Origin: Coccinella septempunctata
Taxonomy: Eukaryota; Arthropoda; Insecta; Coleoptera; Coccinellidae
Assembly (NCBI RefSeq): GCF_907165205.1
Contig: NC_058192.1
Span: 29,416,001-29,480,000 of the forward strand
Reading direction: 5' to 3'
Length of the DNA: 64,000 bases
The translations under genes were made by a program, and so were the position numbers. This document shows positions 56,101 through 62,812 of this stretch, piece after piece (position 1 is the stretch's first letter; every line of letters starts with the position of its first letter). The notes under the pieces were generated by a model. That model searched no databases, was not told the DNA's origin, and saw nothing but the letters and a program-made list of their open reading frames with translations.

Positions 56101-57197
56101 TCTTCGATCAATGCAATGTTATCCTTTGTATTGAGCGCGACTGTTTCATAAAGTATCACAATGTTTAACTAATAAACCATATTATATAATATGTATACCA
56201 TACATGTGTAATAAAATGAAATTTCACATAATATCATTTGTATTGTCTGAGACCTCACGAGTGCCCAGTGTACTCGTTTGAGTGCATATTTTTTTCCGAA
56301 ATCGCTTCGAAAATGAGTCTGTTGTGTCTCACTCATCTCATTCCATCAGTATATAGTGAAATTTATCGAAATAAAGAGAAAAAAATGTGTGGGACCATAT
56401 GGGTTAAGTAGAATTTTCGGATTATTGAAACGCAGATCAAGAAATCGAAGTTTGATAACTAACCTGGTTGAGCCTGTCGGTGGGCCTCGACGATGCTTCG
56501 AAAATAGCTGGCAATTGGGATGGTAGTCGAAAGGGAACAGCTACTTCTCATTCCCAGCTGACGGTAAAATATGATTCTGGTTTGTTTTTCTTTTTCACTA
56601 TATTCAAATTTCGTGAACTGTGCTCGTGCAAATCGCACAATTGTTAAGCGGAATTTTAAAGGCGAATAACAGAAGCGGAATTTTATAAGCCTAGATTTTT
56701 CTAGAGGAAAGCTCACACAATTAATACGTGTATCTCGAATATCTGGATTGCCCTTTCGTTTTCAATCCCCCTGTATGAAATTGACGAATAAAATTCGTAT
56801 CCACATTTTTGTACCCAACCTTAACACGGTTTTTCAACGAGATAGAGTTGCTCATCCTCAAATTCCCCTTATGGTAATGGAATGGAGAAAAAAAGAATAC
56901 ACTTACGGTTATGGTTTCATTTGTGATGTTATGTCGTGCAAGAGTATTGTTCAGTTCCTTCTCGGTAAATTTGGATATGGAAATATTACTAATAACATCG
57001 TCGAAATTTTGTTTTCCACTTTTATTACTGGCTACATCATGTGACGGTGGATATGGAGTGAGTAGCACAGGTTTATCTGTTGTTGACGGATAATTCTTTC
57101 TTTGTCCCGTTCCATTCACGCCAATGAGTTTTGTTTGATCTGGCGGGGCTCTTGTTGTTTTATTGAATAGAAGTGGCATGGGCAACTTTGTTTCTGT
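25800..57197 (-). CDS. Plxdc: Plexin domain-containing protein (TEM7/PLXDC family), six exons recovered
   Basis: Single-pass type I membrane protein of the PLXDC1/2 (TEM7) family, with an extracellular plexin-like region, a PSI-type cysteine module and a short cytoplasmic tail. Exons: 57197-56907, 53842-53711, 53657-53465, 33073-32864, 32800-32646, 26165-25800, with introns of about 3.1 kb, 53 bp, 20.4 kb, 63 bp and 6.5 kb. All use AG acceptors and GT donors, and phases 0/0/1/1/0 agree at every joint. Family-typical strings are SFDFPFYGH, TATQYIAPLMANFD, HPVKVGLSDA, RRKTIYEYHRV, PTCLDANNC and RCSSGVDRHRQEW. The final exon and the signal-peptide exon are missing, probably outside the window. 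The 20-kb intron is filled with TEs. Confidence 0.93.
26290..27100. repeat. Intronic sequence with 67-bp direct duplication and TTAGG-like units
   Basis: About 26537-26592 and 26609-26664 are near-identical (ACCTACATACAGA, TATTTGAAATTTTATTCACT), separated by four ACCTA units, equivalent to TTAGG read on the other strand, the common insect telomere unit. The rest holds nothing recognised. Confidence 0.6.
27109..27318 (-). pseudogene. Possible coiled-coil remnant
   Basis: 70-codon ORF with heptad-like KKKVPALQAVLNSLERKIQD. Such coils follow THAP domains in P-like proteins, but no THAP zinc finger or transposase block is nearby, so this is a guess. Confidence 0.2.
27320..29900. other. Intronic, no gene recognised
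   Basis: Several ORFs of 70-98 codons on the plus strand (27598-28136, 28829-29330, 29474-29820) have no family motif I know and no consistent splice context. AT-rich. Confidence 0.4.
30010..30790. repeat. Mosaic of direct and inverted repeats
   Basis: 30150-30370 and 30600-30780 are diverged direct copies (shared ATACGCAGAT, ACTTCTGTCAAAACAAATA, CTTAGGTTCA). GTGGATTTATGCA at 30012 recurs inverted at 30535. A short hairpin TTGAACTAAA/TTTAGTTCAA lies at about 30232-30256. Confidence 0.6.
30860..31320 (+). pseudogene. LINE fragment (post-RT region)
   Basis: Readable in shifting frames: LKTSLNSEDLT, then PRHLGGRGIVDLSEKTERLQ (about 31048-31107), a pattern known from insect non-LTR polyproteins (LPRxxGGRGLxDL). 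The last open stretch ends at 31299. Inactive; clade not assigned. Confidence 0.65.
31783..32262. repeat. Dispersed 480-bp repeat, copy 2
   Basis: Direct copy of 7383-7862 with scattered substitutions and small gaps. Unlike copy 1 it is not followed by a LINE, so the LINE is not part of the unit. Confidence 0.75.
32267..32362. mobile_element. Tiny MITE, about 96 bp
   Basis: Inverted ends GGCCGTTTTCAATAA and complement. Lies 280 bp from a PLXDC exon within the intron. Confidence 0.6.
32427..32558. mobile_element. MITE, about 132 bp
   Basis: Inverted ends GTCCAGTTGCAAGGAAGTCC and GGACATTCCTGCAACTGGAC, followed inward by CATTAA/TTAATG. About 90 bp downstream of a PLXDC exon. Confidence 0.7.
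32646..33073 (-). CDS. Plxdc: PLXDC exons 33073-32864 and 32800-32646
   Basis: The first exon begins GTAFTVLWERVALKD, completing the Gly split across the 20-kb intron, and includes FTFQTTLHKNGDIIFVYRN and HPVKVGLSDAY. A 63-bp intron (donor GTGAGT, acceptor TTTTTCAG) follows. The second exon has RRKTIYEYHRVNFQ and PTCLDANNCTNC. An ORF reading through the mini-intron exists, but the spliced form matches the family better. Confidence 0.93.
33100..34182. repeat. Intronic sequence with ACAGGGTGAGTC-type repeat ends
   Basis: 33217-33290 and 34025-34100 share GTGAGTCTTT then TATATTTTAAAAGAAGATTC. A complementary end AGACTCACCCTGTA occurs at 52650-52664. Likely TIR fragments of one family. Confidence 0.5.
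34183..34593. mobile_element. Fold-back element with a hammerhead-like core in each arm
   Basis: 34183-34335 and 34440-34593 are inverted copies (AATCTTCTTCTCAGGAAATA on the left). The left arm, minus strand: TGGC stem, CTGAGGA core (34277-34283), GAAA (34254-34257), CGTC, then GCCA pairing with TGGC. The right arm, plus strand: CTGAGGA (34499-34505), GAAA (34525-34528), but the cleavage-site block is changed (CTTTGCC). Probably derived from Penelope-like termini. Confidence 0.68.
34594..35130. other. Nothing recognised
   Basis: Intronic AT-rich sequence; short ORFs without family match. Confidence 0.4.
35140..36190 (+). pseudogene. Jockey-clade LINE reverse transcriptase relic
   Basis: RT blocks in order with frameshifts: IIGFRQGHSTAQQ, SDVSQAFDRVWYTGLLYKIK (catalytic Asp block, about 35260-35340), AGVPQGSILGPALYLL (35445-35490), GIFADD (about 35542), KYLGF, and the post-RT piece RMIANAPWYVSNRTLHEDL with IPYVEDV (35997-36080), typical of jockey-like elements. 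About five breaks; inactive. Confidence 0.85.
36190..37336. other. Nothing recognised
   Basis: Intronic AT-rich sequence without convincing ORFs or repeats. Confidence 0.45.
37337..37852. repeat. Dispersed repeat R2, copy 1
   Basis: Matches 59166-59690 in inverted orientation over about 500 bp, including the flank AAGAACAATGCAATAAA. It includes the MITE at 37621-37821. Confidence 0.8.
37621..37821. mobile_element. TA-flanked MITE, 201 bp
   Basis: TIRs CAGTGACTCTATCAAACACA (continuing to about 32 bp) and complement; TA on both sides (37619-37620, 37822-37823), a Tc1/mariner/pogo-type signature. The sister copy is at 59192-59394. Confidence 0.8.
38435..40822 (+). CDS. THAP-domain P-element transposase (main ORF, 795 codons)
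   Basis: Cut-and-paste transposase related to Drosophila P transposase and vertebrate THAP9. An N-terminal THAP zinc finger (about residues 12-95) has the C2CH ligands in CKYPSC and CQDH. A coil follows at about 270-310 (KLSKLKTLLRNKRTQL). The RNase H-like catalytic core has D403 (LIFDEISI), D493 (TVCDQGSTN), FDVPHLLKCTRN and E729 (QDPIENLFG). ATG 38435 follows a pyrimidine-rich stretch. The ORF is intact up to a stop at 40820, where the C-terminal part continues in another frame (40782-41357). All three acidic residues are retained, unlike the relic at 14297. Confidence 0.93.
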   Translation: MSGTTVKSSSSCKIAYSCKYPSCSSVFRKNLPPGEKNKNFFYFPKDPSRRETWMKICGLDSKIHVSNFRICQDHFRFSDFNNPREPKYLKYLSIPKAPVNPPYHQILTSNYPNSNTNIPFNIFDVSSIENCLSNSPIDVTHQVESYQQFLFSKGLPSNLCTFPPTNSNQLSSDNSIQNPIPRISQSNNQDRNISLIHSPPASVEKAPSTSFHSNISQSNEPDEEVIVSICDNISPLSHSKRRHKFSFLKEADDSSKVEKDVYRIHRNTTSKLSKLKTLLRNKRTQLSEINRLYRDGKFKFIEENLNSVSKHFINSQLRNSAKSPTGRRWTINDKTFALAMYKRSPRLYRYLRSVFKLPAPRTLQTLLSNIPFECGILKSVLEFLRIQVGNMDELDTYCVLIFDEISISSDLSYNIRHQKISGFEDLGSLGRTSNPANHALVFMIRGIQKNFKIPIAYYLSKDSVKSCNLKQLIVDIIKELQAVGVRICATVCDQGSTNKTALNSLVSDHTDDQPSPFHFVVNGQRVFTIFDVPHLLKCTRNSIIDGKLEFETGKFACMDHIKEAFHFDNSKRTYRCCSKLTENNFNFSDSYMKMKVNVAARQLSHTVAAAIETFCASGYMETNALHTAEFCHQIDNLFDSLNSSQFHNSDGKKYRSALSDNSPHLEFWSDMLPKINNWKIFRNGKCSKHFKFVQGWTITIRSIMELWKLLRFEGLTFLNLRNFNQDPIENLFGQIRQHGFGNTNPNSSQFVAALKTLVINNLSSPVYKSFNCENDFCDSLGNFGDFISKYNRENE
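40782..41357 (+). CDS. C-terminal part of the P transposase in a shifted frame
   Basis: 191 codons overlapping the main ORF. It contains NHASSYVAGYILKKL and a CENCRKC cysteine pair, a C-terminal block found after the catalytic E in many P-like transposases. At the frame change the sequence has a tandem ATGAATGA; a 4-bp duplication there explains the shift and its removal would join the frames at residue about 793. An intron or programmed frameshift is less likely because no good donor/acceptor pair is seen. Confidence 0.8.
   Translation: MGILLVNIIGKMNDSCEEHTNNSDVVDEDDDVDDITDQNHASSYVAGYILKKLKISEFLECENCRKCFFSEHVLSQHLFVSFKEFDDKIRLNYASEQLVQMVDEFHIELYKFLDKNGHETKLLDKFISKFTREYQKMSFCTIHDLSQNIYRILFRVTIFKYIREKNKTIKPPHSGHLRKNRIIRESRINNQ
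41358..42550. other. P-element 3' region
   Basis: AT-rich, several AATAAA-type signals (for example near 42236), no further ORF with known motifs. Confidence 0.6.
42568..42908. promoter_or_regulatory. Subterminal repeat cluster of the P element
   Basis: Contains CCCAGCTCGGTCGGG (42568-42582), its inverted relative CCCGACCGAGTTGGG (42879-42893), two GACCAAGTTGG copies between (about 42678 and 42827), and the perfect 16-bp palindrome GTGTGTAGCTACACAC (42605-42620). These look like transposase binding sites or a nested small element sharing end sequence. Confidence 0.6.
42909..43430 (+). pseudogene. LINE post-RT fragment
   Basis: Reads NRSVGFVLRNCKEFSNLLAI, then LEYCALVWNPYHEKYIVALE, the conserved region after RT in jockey/R1-like LINEs (GFxxRNxxxF, LEYxSxVWxPxxxxxI). 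It continues out of frame to ICRSLNGLPPVDIF (about 43335). It abuts the P element's right end; the left half is not obvious on the other side. Confidence 0.75.
43589..43981 (+). CDS. Unrecognised ORF, 130 codons
   Basis: Contains a short internal repeat (KKRWTND, LRWTND, GGAVQK/GGAAQK). The last 30 codons lie in sequence that is inverted relative to the Penelope relic at 44640-44790, so at least the 3' end is TE-derived. Function unknown; possibly a chance ORF. Confidence 0.25.
   Translation: MNKFGGAVQKKRWTNDLGGAAQKMHPITAFSESQTVPGQIKKEVDNHMDLRWTNDPEILVSKFAFDYLKIGSTPGEFNLLKKLNDDQIKMYSRVTEQYFLISFLGFSLPISETKAIKNEINNLLLRKFLH
43898..44095. repeat. Inverted copy of Penelope relic segment
   Basis: Matches 44640-44790 in reverse (AGGGTTTTCACTCCCAATCT, TTTGCTCCTGCGTAAAT, CTAATGTGTCAGGAGCAA). 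Parts are repeated within it (GTCAGGAGCAA twice). Confidence 0.75.
44100..44790 (-). pseudogene. Penelope-like element relic: GIY-YIG end and degenerate hammerhead
   Basis: Minus-strand ORF 44660-44469 reads to NCIYNIPCICGKTYMYR, the start of a GIY-YIG nuclease as found at the C-terminus of Penelope-like proteins (IYxIPCxCGKxYIGxT); the next part, SRSLEIRKREH, follows after a stop. Downstream at 44184-44135 lies a hammerhead-like block: TCGT stem, CTGATGT, GGAGT/ACTCC stem II, AAAACGTT, ACGA. Two core positions are altered, so it is probably dead. A different family from the copy at 60 kb. Confidence 0.72.
44979..46187. mobile_element. TIR element family X, copy B, 1.2 kb
   Basis: Best preserved copy: ends TATACTTCATTCACTTTTAT (44979) and complement (46187), inner TIR to GGTTGGCCATG. 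No nested insertions. It gives the empty-site sequence for the retroposon in copy A and the TA insertion in copy C. No transposase ORF. Confidence 0.82.
46190..46532. other. Spacer between family X copies B and C
   Basis: AT-rich, short ORFs without family match; nothing recognised. Confidence 0.4.
47090..47696. mobile_element. TA-flanked TIR element F, 607 bp
   Basis: Ends CAGGGTTGGGATGAAGTTTG and complement; TIR about 29 bp reaching GGCACCAAAT. TA on both sides. A Tc1/mariner-like structure without transposase. Confidence 0.8.
47701..49349. mobile_element. TA-flanked long-TIR element G, 1649 bp
   Basis: Ends CAGGTTGTTTCCAAATTAGA and complement, TIR about 55 bp, with the inverted match resuming further in (48060-48225 versus 49120-49300). 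The left arm holds an extra fold-back (47789-48034, arms about 95 bp). The centre (48580-48995) has GC-rich CCCGCACGCA units and GTGCGGGCAAG. No transposase. Inserted at the TA next to F. Confidence 0.8.
49913..50160. mobile_element. MITE, about 248 bp
   Basis: Inverted ends CGGGTTTCATAAA and TTTATGAAACCGGG, then GATCAACG/GTTGAT and TGACAG/CTGTCA blocks. Confidence 0.65.
50234..50467. mobile_element. hAT-type MITE, 234 bp
   Basis: 23-bp TIRs, CATAGACATAGAGACATGG on the left and the complement on the right with one mismatch; exact 8-bp duplication ATCGAACA (50226-50233 and 50468-50475). Confidence 0.85.
50862..51970. other. Intronic, nothing recognised
   Basis: Short ORFs only; no family motif seen. 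Confidence 0.4.
51975..52330 (+). pseudogene. LINE relic, post-RT region
   Basis: Shifting frames read LTYGAETRAEIAQRGKMR, ILEQTEYATR, then RWMRARCR, MDPVRIATWVETQKRDNQ, a worn version of the LTYGAETW ... GHVxRMDPxRIA block of insect LINEs. Confidence 0.65.
52331..53464. other. Intronic; AT microsatellite and TIR fragment
   Basis: AGACTCACCCTGTA at 52650-52664 is the complement of the repeat end at 33217. (AT)n lies at about 53284-53307. No gene seen. Confidence 0.5.
53465..53842 (-). CDS. Plxdc: PLXDC exons 53842-53711 and 53657-53465
   Basis: The first exon (44 codons) has YWVNLTQFENSTTHKLLSSA and HRRAA; a 53-bp intron follows; the second opens TVTLSFDFPFYGH, then ITIATGGFLYTGDY and TQYIAPLMANFD, and ends in YLDN plus one base of a Gly codon completed 20 kb away at 33073. 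These strings are the family's most conserved extracellular block. Confidence 0.94.
54474..54765. mobile_element. MITE, about 292 bp
   Basis: Inverted ends TAAAGCTACATTCACAATCA and complement, continuing to GCCGAAGTGCACTTC-type sequence (about 45 bp of TIR). The ORF at 54535-54963 runs across its right edge and is not a gene. Confidence 0.75.
54766..55825. other. Intronic, nothing firmly recognised
   Basis: A short coding-like piece, GSPQRRLRLNTIQRRTWNYI (about 54800-54860), could be TE-derived but I cannot name it. Confidence 0.35.
55830..56403. mobile_element. piggyBac-like non-autonomous element, 574 bp
   Basis: Ends CCCATATGGTCCCA and TGGGACCATATGGG. The right flank is TTAA (56404-56407), the left TCAA (55826-55829), one change from the piggyBac TTAA target. 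Inner TIR TACTCATTTGAGTAC (about 55849) has the partner TACTCGTTTGAGTGC (about 56270). Minus-strand coding traces are not identifiable. Confidence 0.7.
56907..57197 (-). CDS. Plxdc: Probable N-terminal PLXDC exon (97 codons)
   Basis: Acceptor TTTTTTTCAG and donor GTAAGT bound 291 bp in phase 0 both ends, matching the next exon at 53842. The sequence is low-complexity and extracellular-like (Thr/Pro/Asn-rich, N-glycosylation sites NKT, NIT, NET), as expected before the conserved block. No family motif, so assignment rests on splice phase, strand and position. Confidence 0.65.
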
Positions 57198-57362
57198 CTG
57201 AAAAAAATATTCATAAATTGATATGTTATATTTGAAATATCCGTTTTCGAAACATTAATATTCAATGATATAAAATAATTTTGTCAAAGCAGCTGTGTCT
57301 GACGGAAAATGACGCAAAAAACTAGAAATAGGCCAGGTGGTGCTGTGAAGCAGTAAAGAATA

Positions 57363-58089
57363 CAGTGGAACCTCGATATAACAAATCGGAAGGGAACAAG
57401 TGAAAATTCGTAACATCAAGCAATTCGTTAAACTAAGGTTTGTTATATTGAGGTGAGATTGGTCTAAAATTTGTTATATCGAGGTTCCACTGTAGTTTTA
57501 TTCACCTCAACATTACGTACTCGACTTGTTTTAGCGAACAACTTCTACTTATAAATGAGAACACATTTTTATCAAATCTATGTACATATTTTCTACTTGA
57601 AATTGCAGTCAATATGCTTGGGTTAATCCCGAACTTATTAGCTATGTCTAATTATACATAATTAATAATGTTTCGCTTTTCTACGACTGATAAAAAAAAA
57701 ACATCTTTTACGTTTCTCAGCCATTACAACTAGACGAGCAGTACCTTTCATACCTTACTTGCCAACAAACAACTTTGACTGTTTTACGAAAAGAAACGTG
57801 TTGAAGACTGCCGCAACTGAATCACATACTATGGGAATGAGGGTAACTTATTGGTGGGAACGTTATACGAGTACAGAGGTTTTGAGTTGACAAAATTCAT
57901 TAATTAGAGGTATTTACACTTTTCTCTGATAGTTGAAAATTCGTTATAAAGAGGTTGTTCGTAAAAAATTTTCGTAATGTAAAGGTTTAATTTACATTGC
58001 CTCTTATGGACAATTCAAGGGGATTAGGAAAAAATTCGTTAAATCGAGGAAATCGTTATATGGAGGTTCGTTATATTAAGGTTGCACTG
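57363..58089 (-). mobile_element. pogo/Tigger-like element relic, 727 bp
   Basis: Ends CAGTGGAACCTCGATATAAC and a diverged complement ending GTTGCACTG, TA on both sides (57361-57362, 58090-58091). An extra inverted end lies at 57470-57492. The minus strand reads SVVEKRNIINYV and LDIANKFGINPSILTAI (about 57700-57600), a worn CENP-B-type helix-turn-helix as found in pogo transposases. Confidence 0.75.
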
Positions 58090-58373
58090 TATAAGGATAG
58101 AAGATGTTATGATTGTGCTGTCGCCTTTTTCGAATAGAACATTTATATGGAACATCTTTATGAATATTATTCATATTTCATTGATTAATTCATGGTGGGT
58201 AAACTTGTTGTTGTTTCCTGTTTCCTTAAAGAAGCGTGCTTGAGAGAACTTTTATACAATTATTGAGCATTTATAATTTTTTTTTACCGAAAAAATCAAA
58301 AAGTAAATTTGCTAGTGTCAACTTTAAAACGTGAAATTTCTCATTTTCGAACTGTCAATGAGCGATAACTATA

Positions 58374-59012
58374 TATAGTCCATTCAAGAATGATTGACAT
58401 CCCAGTAGGTCTTGAAAGTCCAGGCGCAGCTTAAGCTGCGCCTGGACCAAATATTAATATTTGGTCACAAAAGATTACTAAAAATTTCTTTACTTTCAGT
58501 CACATTATGGGAATATATTAATATAACCTAAAAAAAAAATCTTTAAACGACAGAAGATCACACAGAAACTGGGCGCATAGTCCTGAGGCTGAGCCCATAT
58601 TCAACTTCCCCTCAAGTAGAGGGCCGTCATTTGAGACGGAGATTGCTTGAGAAAGAAGAAGAAGAAGAAATAACCTAAAGAAGTATATGAAAATAAGAAA
58701 TATTCAAATTTGCAGCATATTTATAAGCATTCAAAATTGACACAACTATGTTTTCAATTCGTACGATTAAATTAAGAACATAAACAGCTGTACAAAATTC
58801 AAATAACCGTCGGTAAGTGCATAGATTCACATATAATAAATCTATAGATCAATGTTTATTCACAATACCAACCTAACCTGAATTCCGCAACACAAAATGT
58901 GAACTCAAGGAGATATATCTATATCTCCTTGTGTGAACTTATGGGCTATTACCAACTTTAATTCGATTTTCCACAGCCACCCGAGATGTCAATCATTCTT
59001 GAATGGACTATA
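58374..59012. mobile_element. TIR element R3, about 640 bp
   Basis: Perfect 28-bp TIRs beginning TATAGTCCATTCAAGAATGA at both ends. 58374-58790 matches 7064-7310 reversed. Contains the insertion at 58533-58669. A palindrome AAGCTGCGCCTGG/CCAGGCGCAGCTT lies near 58432. Confidence 0.82.
58533..58669 (+). mobile_element. LINE/SINE 3'-end retroposon with GAA tail
   Basis: 137 bp flanked by a 10-bp duplication ATAACCTAAA (58523-58532, 58670-58679); absent from the sister copy at 7064. It ends in (GAA)n and reads GRHLRRRLLEKEEEE in one frame, a 3' end often seen in predicted insect proteins overlapping LINE tails. Confidence 0.72.
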
Positions 59013-59155
59013 CCTATACTGTATTCACATTTATTTTAGCAGTTGGTCGGCCATGAAATAATTTTCTCAAGTTTTTGTAACTAGAACGGTGTAAGATTGG
59101 CACTCATGAAATGTCGTTAATGTCATAACGCCGTTGCAACAAATAATCATAGATT
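59013..59155. repeat. Family X fragment
   Basis: Matches the TIR end and first 130 bp of the X elements (GGCCATGAAATAATTTTCTC, AACGCCGTTGC). Confidence 0.7.
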
Positions 59156-59165
59156 AAATGAACAG

Positions 59166-59690
59166 ATAATAGATGGACCACTCGAAAAATACAGTGACTC
59201 TATCAAACACAGTGGCGACAATTGGAAATTTAGCAAGAATATGGCGGCTTAGAAGCACAGATTTCAATGCTATGATCTCTGATTCGGAATGCGGATTGGC
59301 TCACGTCACGTCACGTGACCAAATCCACCATATTCTTGCTAAAACGATGAAAAACGATACCACAATTGTTGCCGCTGTCTCGTTAGAGTCACTGTATCGA
59401 AAAACAAACTTCAGCGTAATCTGTTTTCACGGTACATGTACTAATTTTCGACGAAACCAAATAAAAATGGAATCTGTAAAGCTCATTTTTAATTTTCTTG
59501 CAATGATCAATGCAGACTATATTTGAAAATTTTTGAGTGAAACTCCGAGAAGGATTCGAATAAATTGATCATTGAGAAATTGCTCTAACGAATAATACGA
59601 ATCTTTATCTGGATTTTTCTCTGATCCGAAGAATCGAAAAAAAATCAGTTCATAATTGAAAAATTTATTGCATTGTTCTTCAAACACGGA
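59166..59690. repeat. Dispersed repeat R2, copy 2, with TA-flanked MITE 59192-59394
   Basis: Inverted copy of 37337-37852. The MITE (203 bp) has CAGTGACTCTATCAAACACA on the left and a diverged right TIR. The ORF seen in both copies is an effect of shared sequence; its codons are not preserved to the same end. Confidence 0.8.
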
Positions 59691-59886
59691 TTCATTTTAT
59701 AATTGAAATCAGCTTTTAAATTCACTTCATTCTACAATTACAAAACTTATTCATTACACAAAAAAAATTTCTCATTAACTACCATAATTCCTAATCAAAA
59801 AAACAATTCAATATTTATAGATAATATACGCATATTCTTTTGAATATCAGCAATAATTTTTTTTTAATATCAAACAATAAAGCATA

Positions 59887-62812
59887 TCTGGTAATAGTCC
59901 ATCGGTGGAGTTTTTAATAATGGTTACAAACAAACAAATGGTCTACTCCACTATATATTTAAATTATGCACTATGCATTTCGGCAAGGTAACTTGCCATC
60001 ATCAGGTGCTCTAAAATCAAACAATTTGTCAAACAAATGAAAAGATCTTAAATTGAACAAATTATAACCTTCCGATGCAGTTGTTAAGACGCCAACGATG
60101 TAATATGAGCAAAATGGAATAAAAATAAACAAAATCATCAAGAAAACACACTAATAACGACATCTATGTTTAACAATTAAAATCAAATTAAACATATCCA
60201 CAATCACATGTTCAACAAAAGGGGGAACATGCGAAAACACACGCATTAAAGAAAGAAAACCTAGATGTCGTCCCGTTCTTCGATATTGTCTAAAATTACA
60301 AAAATGAACAGTCCACGAACAAACAAAAACAATAAAATAATAAAACTCAGCAAAAATCAGGCACCTCGTATAGAATTGAAAAAAGTTGAACAGTCAAAGT
60401 TAATCTGCTCATTGACGCAGTTATATTCTTGAGACCTCAACGCTCTGTTGATTTCCAAGATCTCCAGAAGATCCAATTGAAGACTCTTCTCACAAACATG
60501 CAAAACTTTGACACCAGTTCTTGGATCGAAAGTGTGGCCTGACTCTAAGATGTGGTTGGCGAACTGTGATGGGGTGTTGACGATATCTTTATCTCTGTTT
60601 TTCTCTATATGTTTCAGATGTTCACCAACCCTTGTTTCTATTCTCCTCCCACTTTGACCTACGTAAGTGACATTGCATTGGGGTTGGGAGCAAAAAAGTT
60701 GGTAAACTCCAGACCTTTGTGTGATGGGTATTTTATCTTTAGTGTTGATTAGATGTTTAGCCAGGGTATTAACCGTCTTGAAGGTAATCAGAGTATTTTC
60801 TGTGTGAGCACTAAACAGTTTTGCGATGCTTACTGATATCTGTCCAAAAAACCTCAAGCTTCTATAGGTCTTCTGTTGAATTCCATCTGTGAGAGACTTA
60901 TTCAGCTGCCTGTTCATGTGTCTTCGGTATATTCTCTCAATTGCGCGCTCAGGGTAACCATTTCCTTCTGCAATCTGTCTTATAATTGACAATTCCTTTT
61001 GAAAATTGGAGGGACTAAGAGGGATGTTGAACAATCTATGGAACATGGAATGAAATGAAGAGAATTTTTGACTGTACGGGTGGTTGGATGTGAAAGGTAT
61101 TACGGAATCAGTAGTTGTTGGCTTCCGGAAAATATCAAAATTCAAACTGCAATTATCCCTCTCAATAATCAGATCTAAAAAAGGCAAACGGTCATTCACC
61201 TCCAGCTCGCACGTAAATTTGATGGAGGGGTGAAGACTATTCAACAAGTCGAGGAAACTCATCAGTTGACCATGGGTGCCCCTAAAAATGGCAAAAACAT
61301 CATCGACATAACGGTACCACTTCAAGATGTGCTTAAGGAATAAACTTGTTCTAGACAAGTTTTGTTCAAATTTTGACATGAATGCTTCGGATAAAAACGG
61401 TGATATGCTGGAACCCATAGACAACCCATCAACTTGACAGTAATATTTATTCTCGAACTGAAAGAAATTCTGTTTAAGGACAAGGTCTAATAAAGTACAC
61501 AAATCTAAAATTACATGAGTGTGAAGGCCAGATTTTTCAAAGAGTAATTGTCGTACTATCTCCAAACATTCATCTGGAGGAATACTAGGGAAAAGGTTAA
61601 CGACATCAAAAGAAACGAGCATGCAATCCGAAGGAATAGTAAAGTTCACCAACCTAGAAGAAAGCTCTAACGAATTTTTAATCGAAAACGTGCTTTCAAA
61701 CTTCAAACATGATGGGAGAAAGGTAGAAAACATGTGAGACAACTTGGAGGCCGGGGAACCTGTGAAGGATACAATAGGTCTGACCGGGCAATTGGGTTTA
61801 TGGATTTTAGGTAAGCAATAAAGGAGTGGGGTTGTGGGGTTCATCGGGAGGATATTTTGTCTACTGGGGTTTAACAAGTGTGAAGCTTCTTGACAGGTTT
61901 TTAAAGTCAACTTCATCTTGGCTATGAATTTGTTGGTCGGGTTATACGGTAATTCGTGAAATTTGTTTTCATTAAGTAGATGGTAGACTTTCTCTTTATA
62001 ATCCACCCTCGACATCAGAATAATGCAATTACCTTTATCTGCCTTTGTTATAATGAGTTCATTATCTATTACCTTCTTTTTTAAAGATTTCACCTTCCCA
62101 ATCATGACATCTCGACCCCTTCTCGTGGTGGAACACTCACCAACCCGAAACTTGTTGAGTTTGCTAGTGATCTGGGCTCTTAAAGCGTTCGATTCTTCGA
62201 CTGTCGTACTCTGAATGACCCTCTCGCAGTCAACCATCAGCTGTTCAATGCAAAAATCAGTTCTATGGTGGTAGAAATTGAACTTCAAGCCAAGGTTCAG
62301 CACCTGAACGTCACCCTCGGAAAGTGACACACTGCTCAAGTTAAGAAATCTAGGGTGGAACTGATGGGGTGGATCGTGTTGCCTGGATCTTCTATCTTCT
62401 GTCCTGGTAGACTGAGTGTAAATTAAATTGTCAATCTTCAAATTTAAGGACCTCTTGTGAACTCTACCCTTTCTCGAAACGTGCTCATCAATGTGCTTAA
62501 ATAAACATGAAAATTCAGCATTATGCAGTCTCTTCGCCAACTCAAAGTAGAGAAACTTCAGCTTTTGTTCTAAGGAAGCCAAGGTTGAGTAGTGTCTTCT
62601 TATTTCATGTTGAATCCATAACTTTGTCGCCAATGAGACAGCTCTACGGGCGCTGCGTGAGCTAGATTTACAATTCAAGGTGACGTACTTTGGTGTCAGA
62701 TTCATGTCCAAGCATCGGTGGTTGAACCAAATATTCTGGTGCAATATTCGTCTTCTGACGGAAAACTTACGAAACTGGCGGACTAAGTATGCTCGACTGG
62801 CATTTCTTAAAA
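59887..62812 (-). mobile_element. Penelope-like element, unit A of a head-to-tail pair (2926 bp)
   Basis: Unit A starts at TCTGGTAATAGTCCATCGG (59887); the same sequence restarts at 62813, offset exactly 2926 bp, in the same orientation. The element contains the complete RT/GIY-YIG ORF and a 3' region with a hammerhead-like motif at 59968-60009. Tandem arrangement with shared terminal sequence (pLTR-like) is characteristic of this class. Over the roughly 1.19 kb where units overlap I saw only about three differences (for example 60318/63244 and 60482/63408), so the pair is young. Confidence 0.92.
59966..60010 (-). ncRNA. Hammerhead ribozyme-like motif in unit A
   Basis: Minus strand: GCAC (stem I), CTGATGA (59999-60005), extra T, GGCAAG-TTAC-CTTGCC (stem II), GAAA (59978-59981), TGCATA, then GTGC (59968-59971) pairing with GCAC. 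Stem III is tiny and self-complementary (ATGCAT), a feature that in known short-stem-III hammerheads favours action as dimers. Cleavage is expected after the ATA triplet if active. Confidence 0.68.

Noticed and set aside
56459..56716. Extra PLXDC exon
   Set aside because: A donor-like GTTAGT follows the ORF, but there is no clear acceptor or family similarity, and phases already agree without it.
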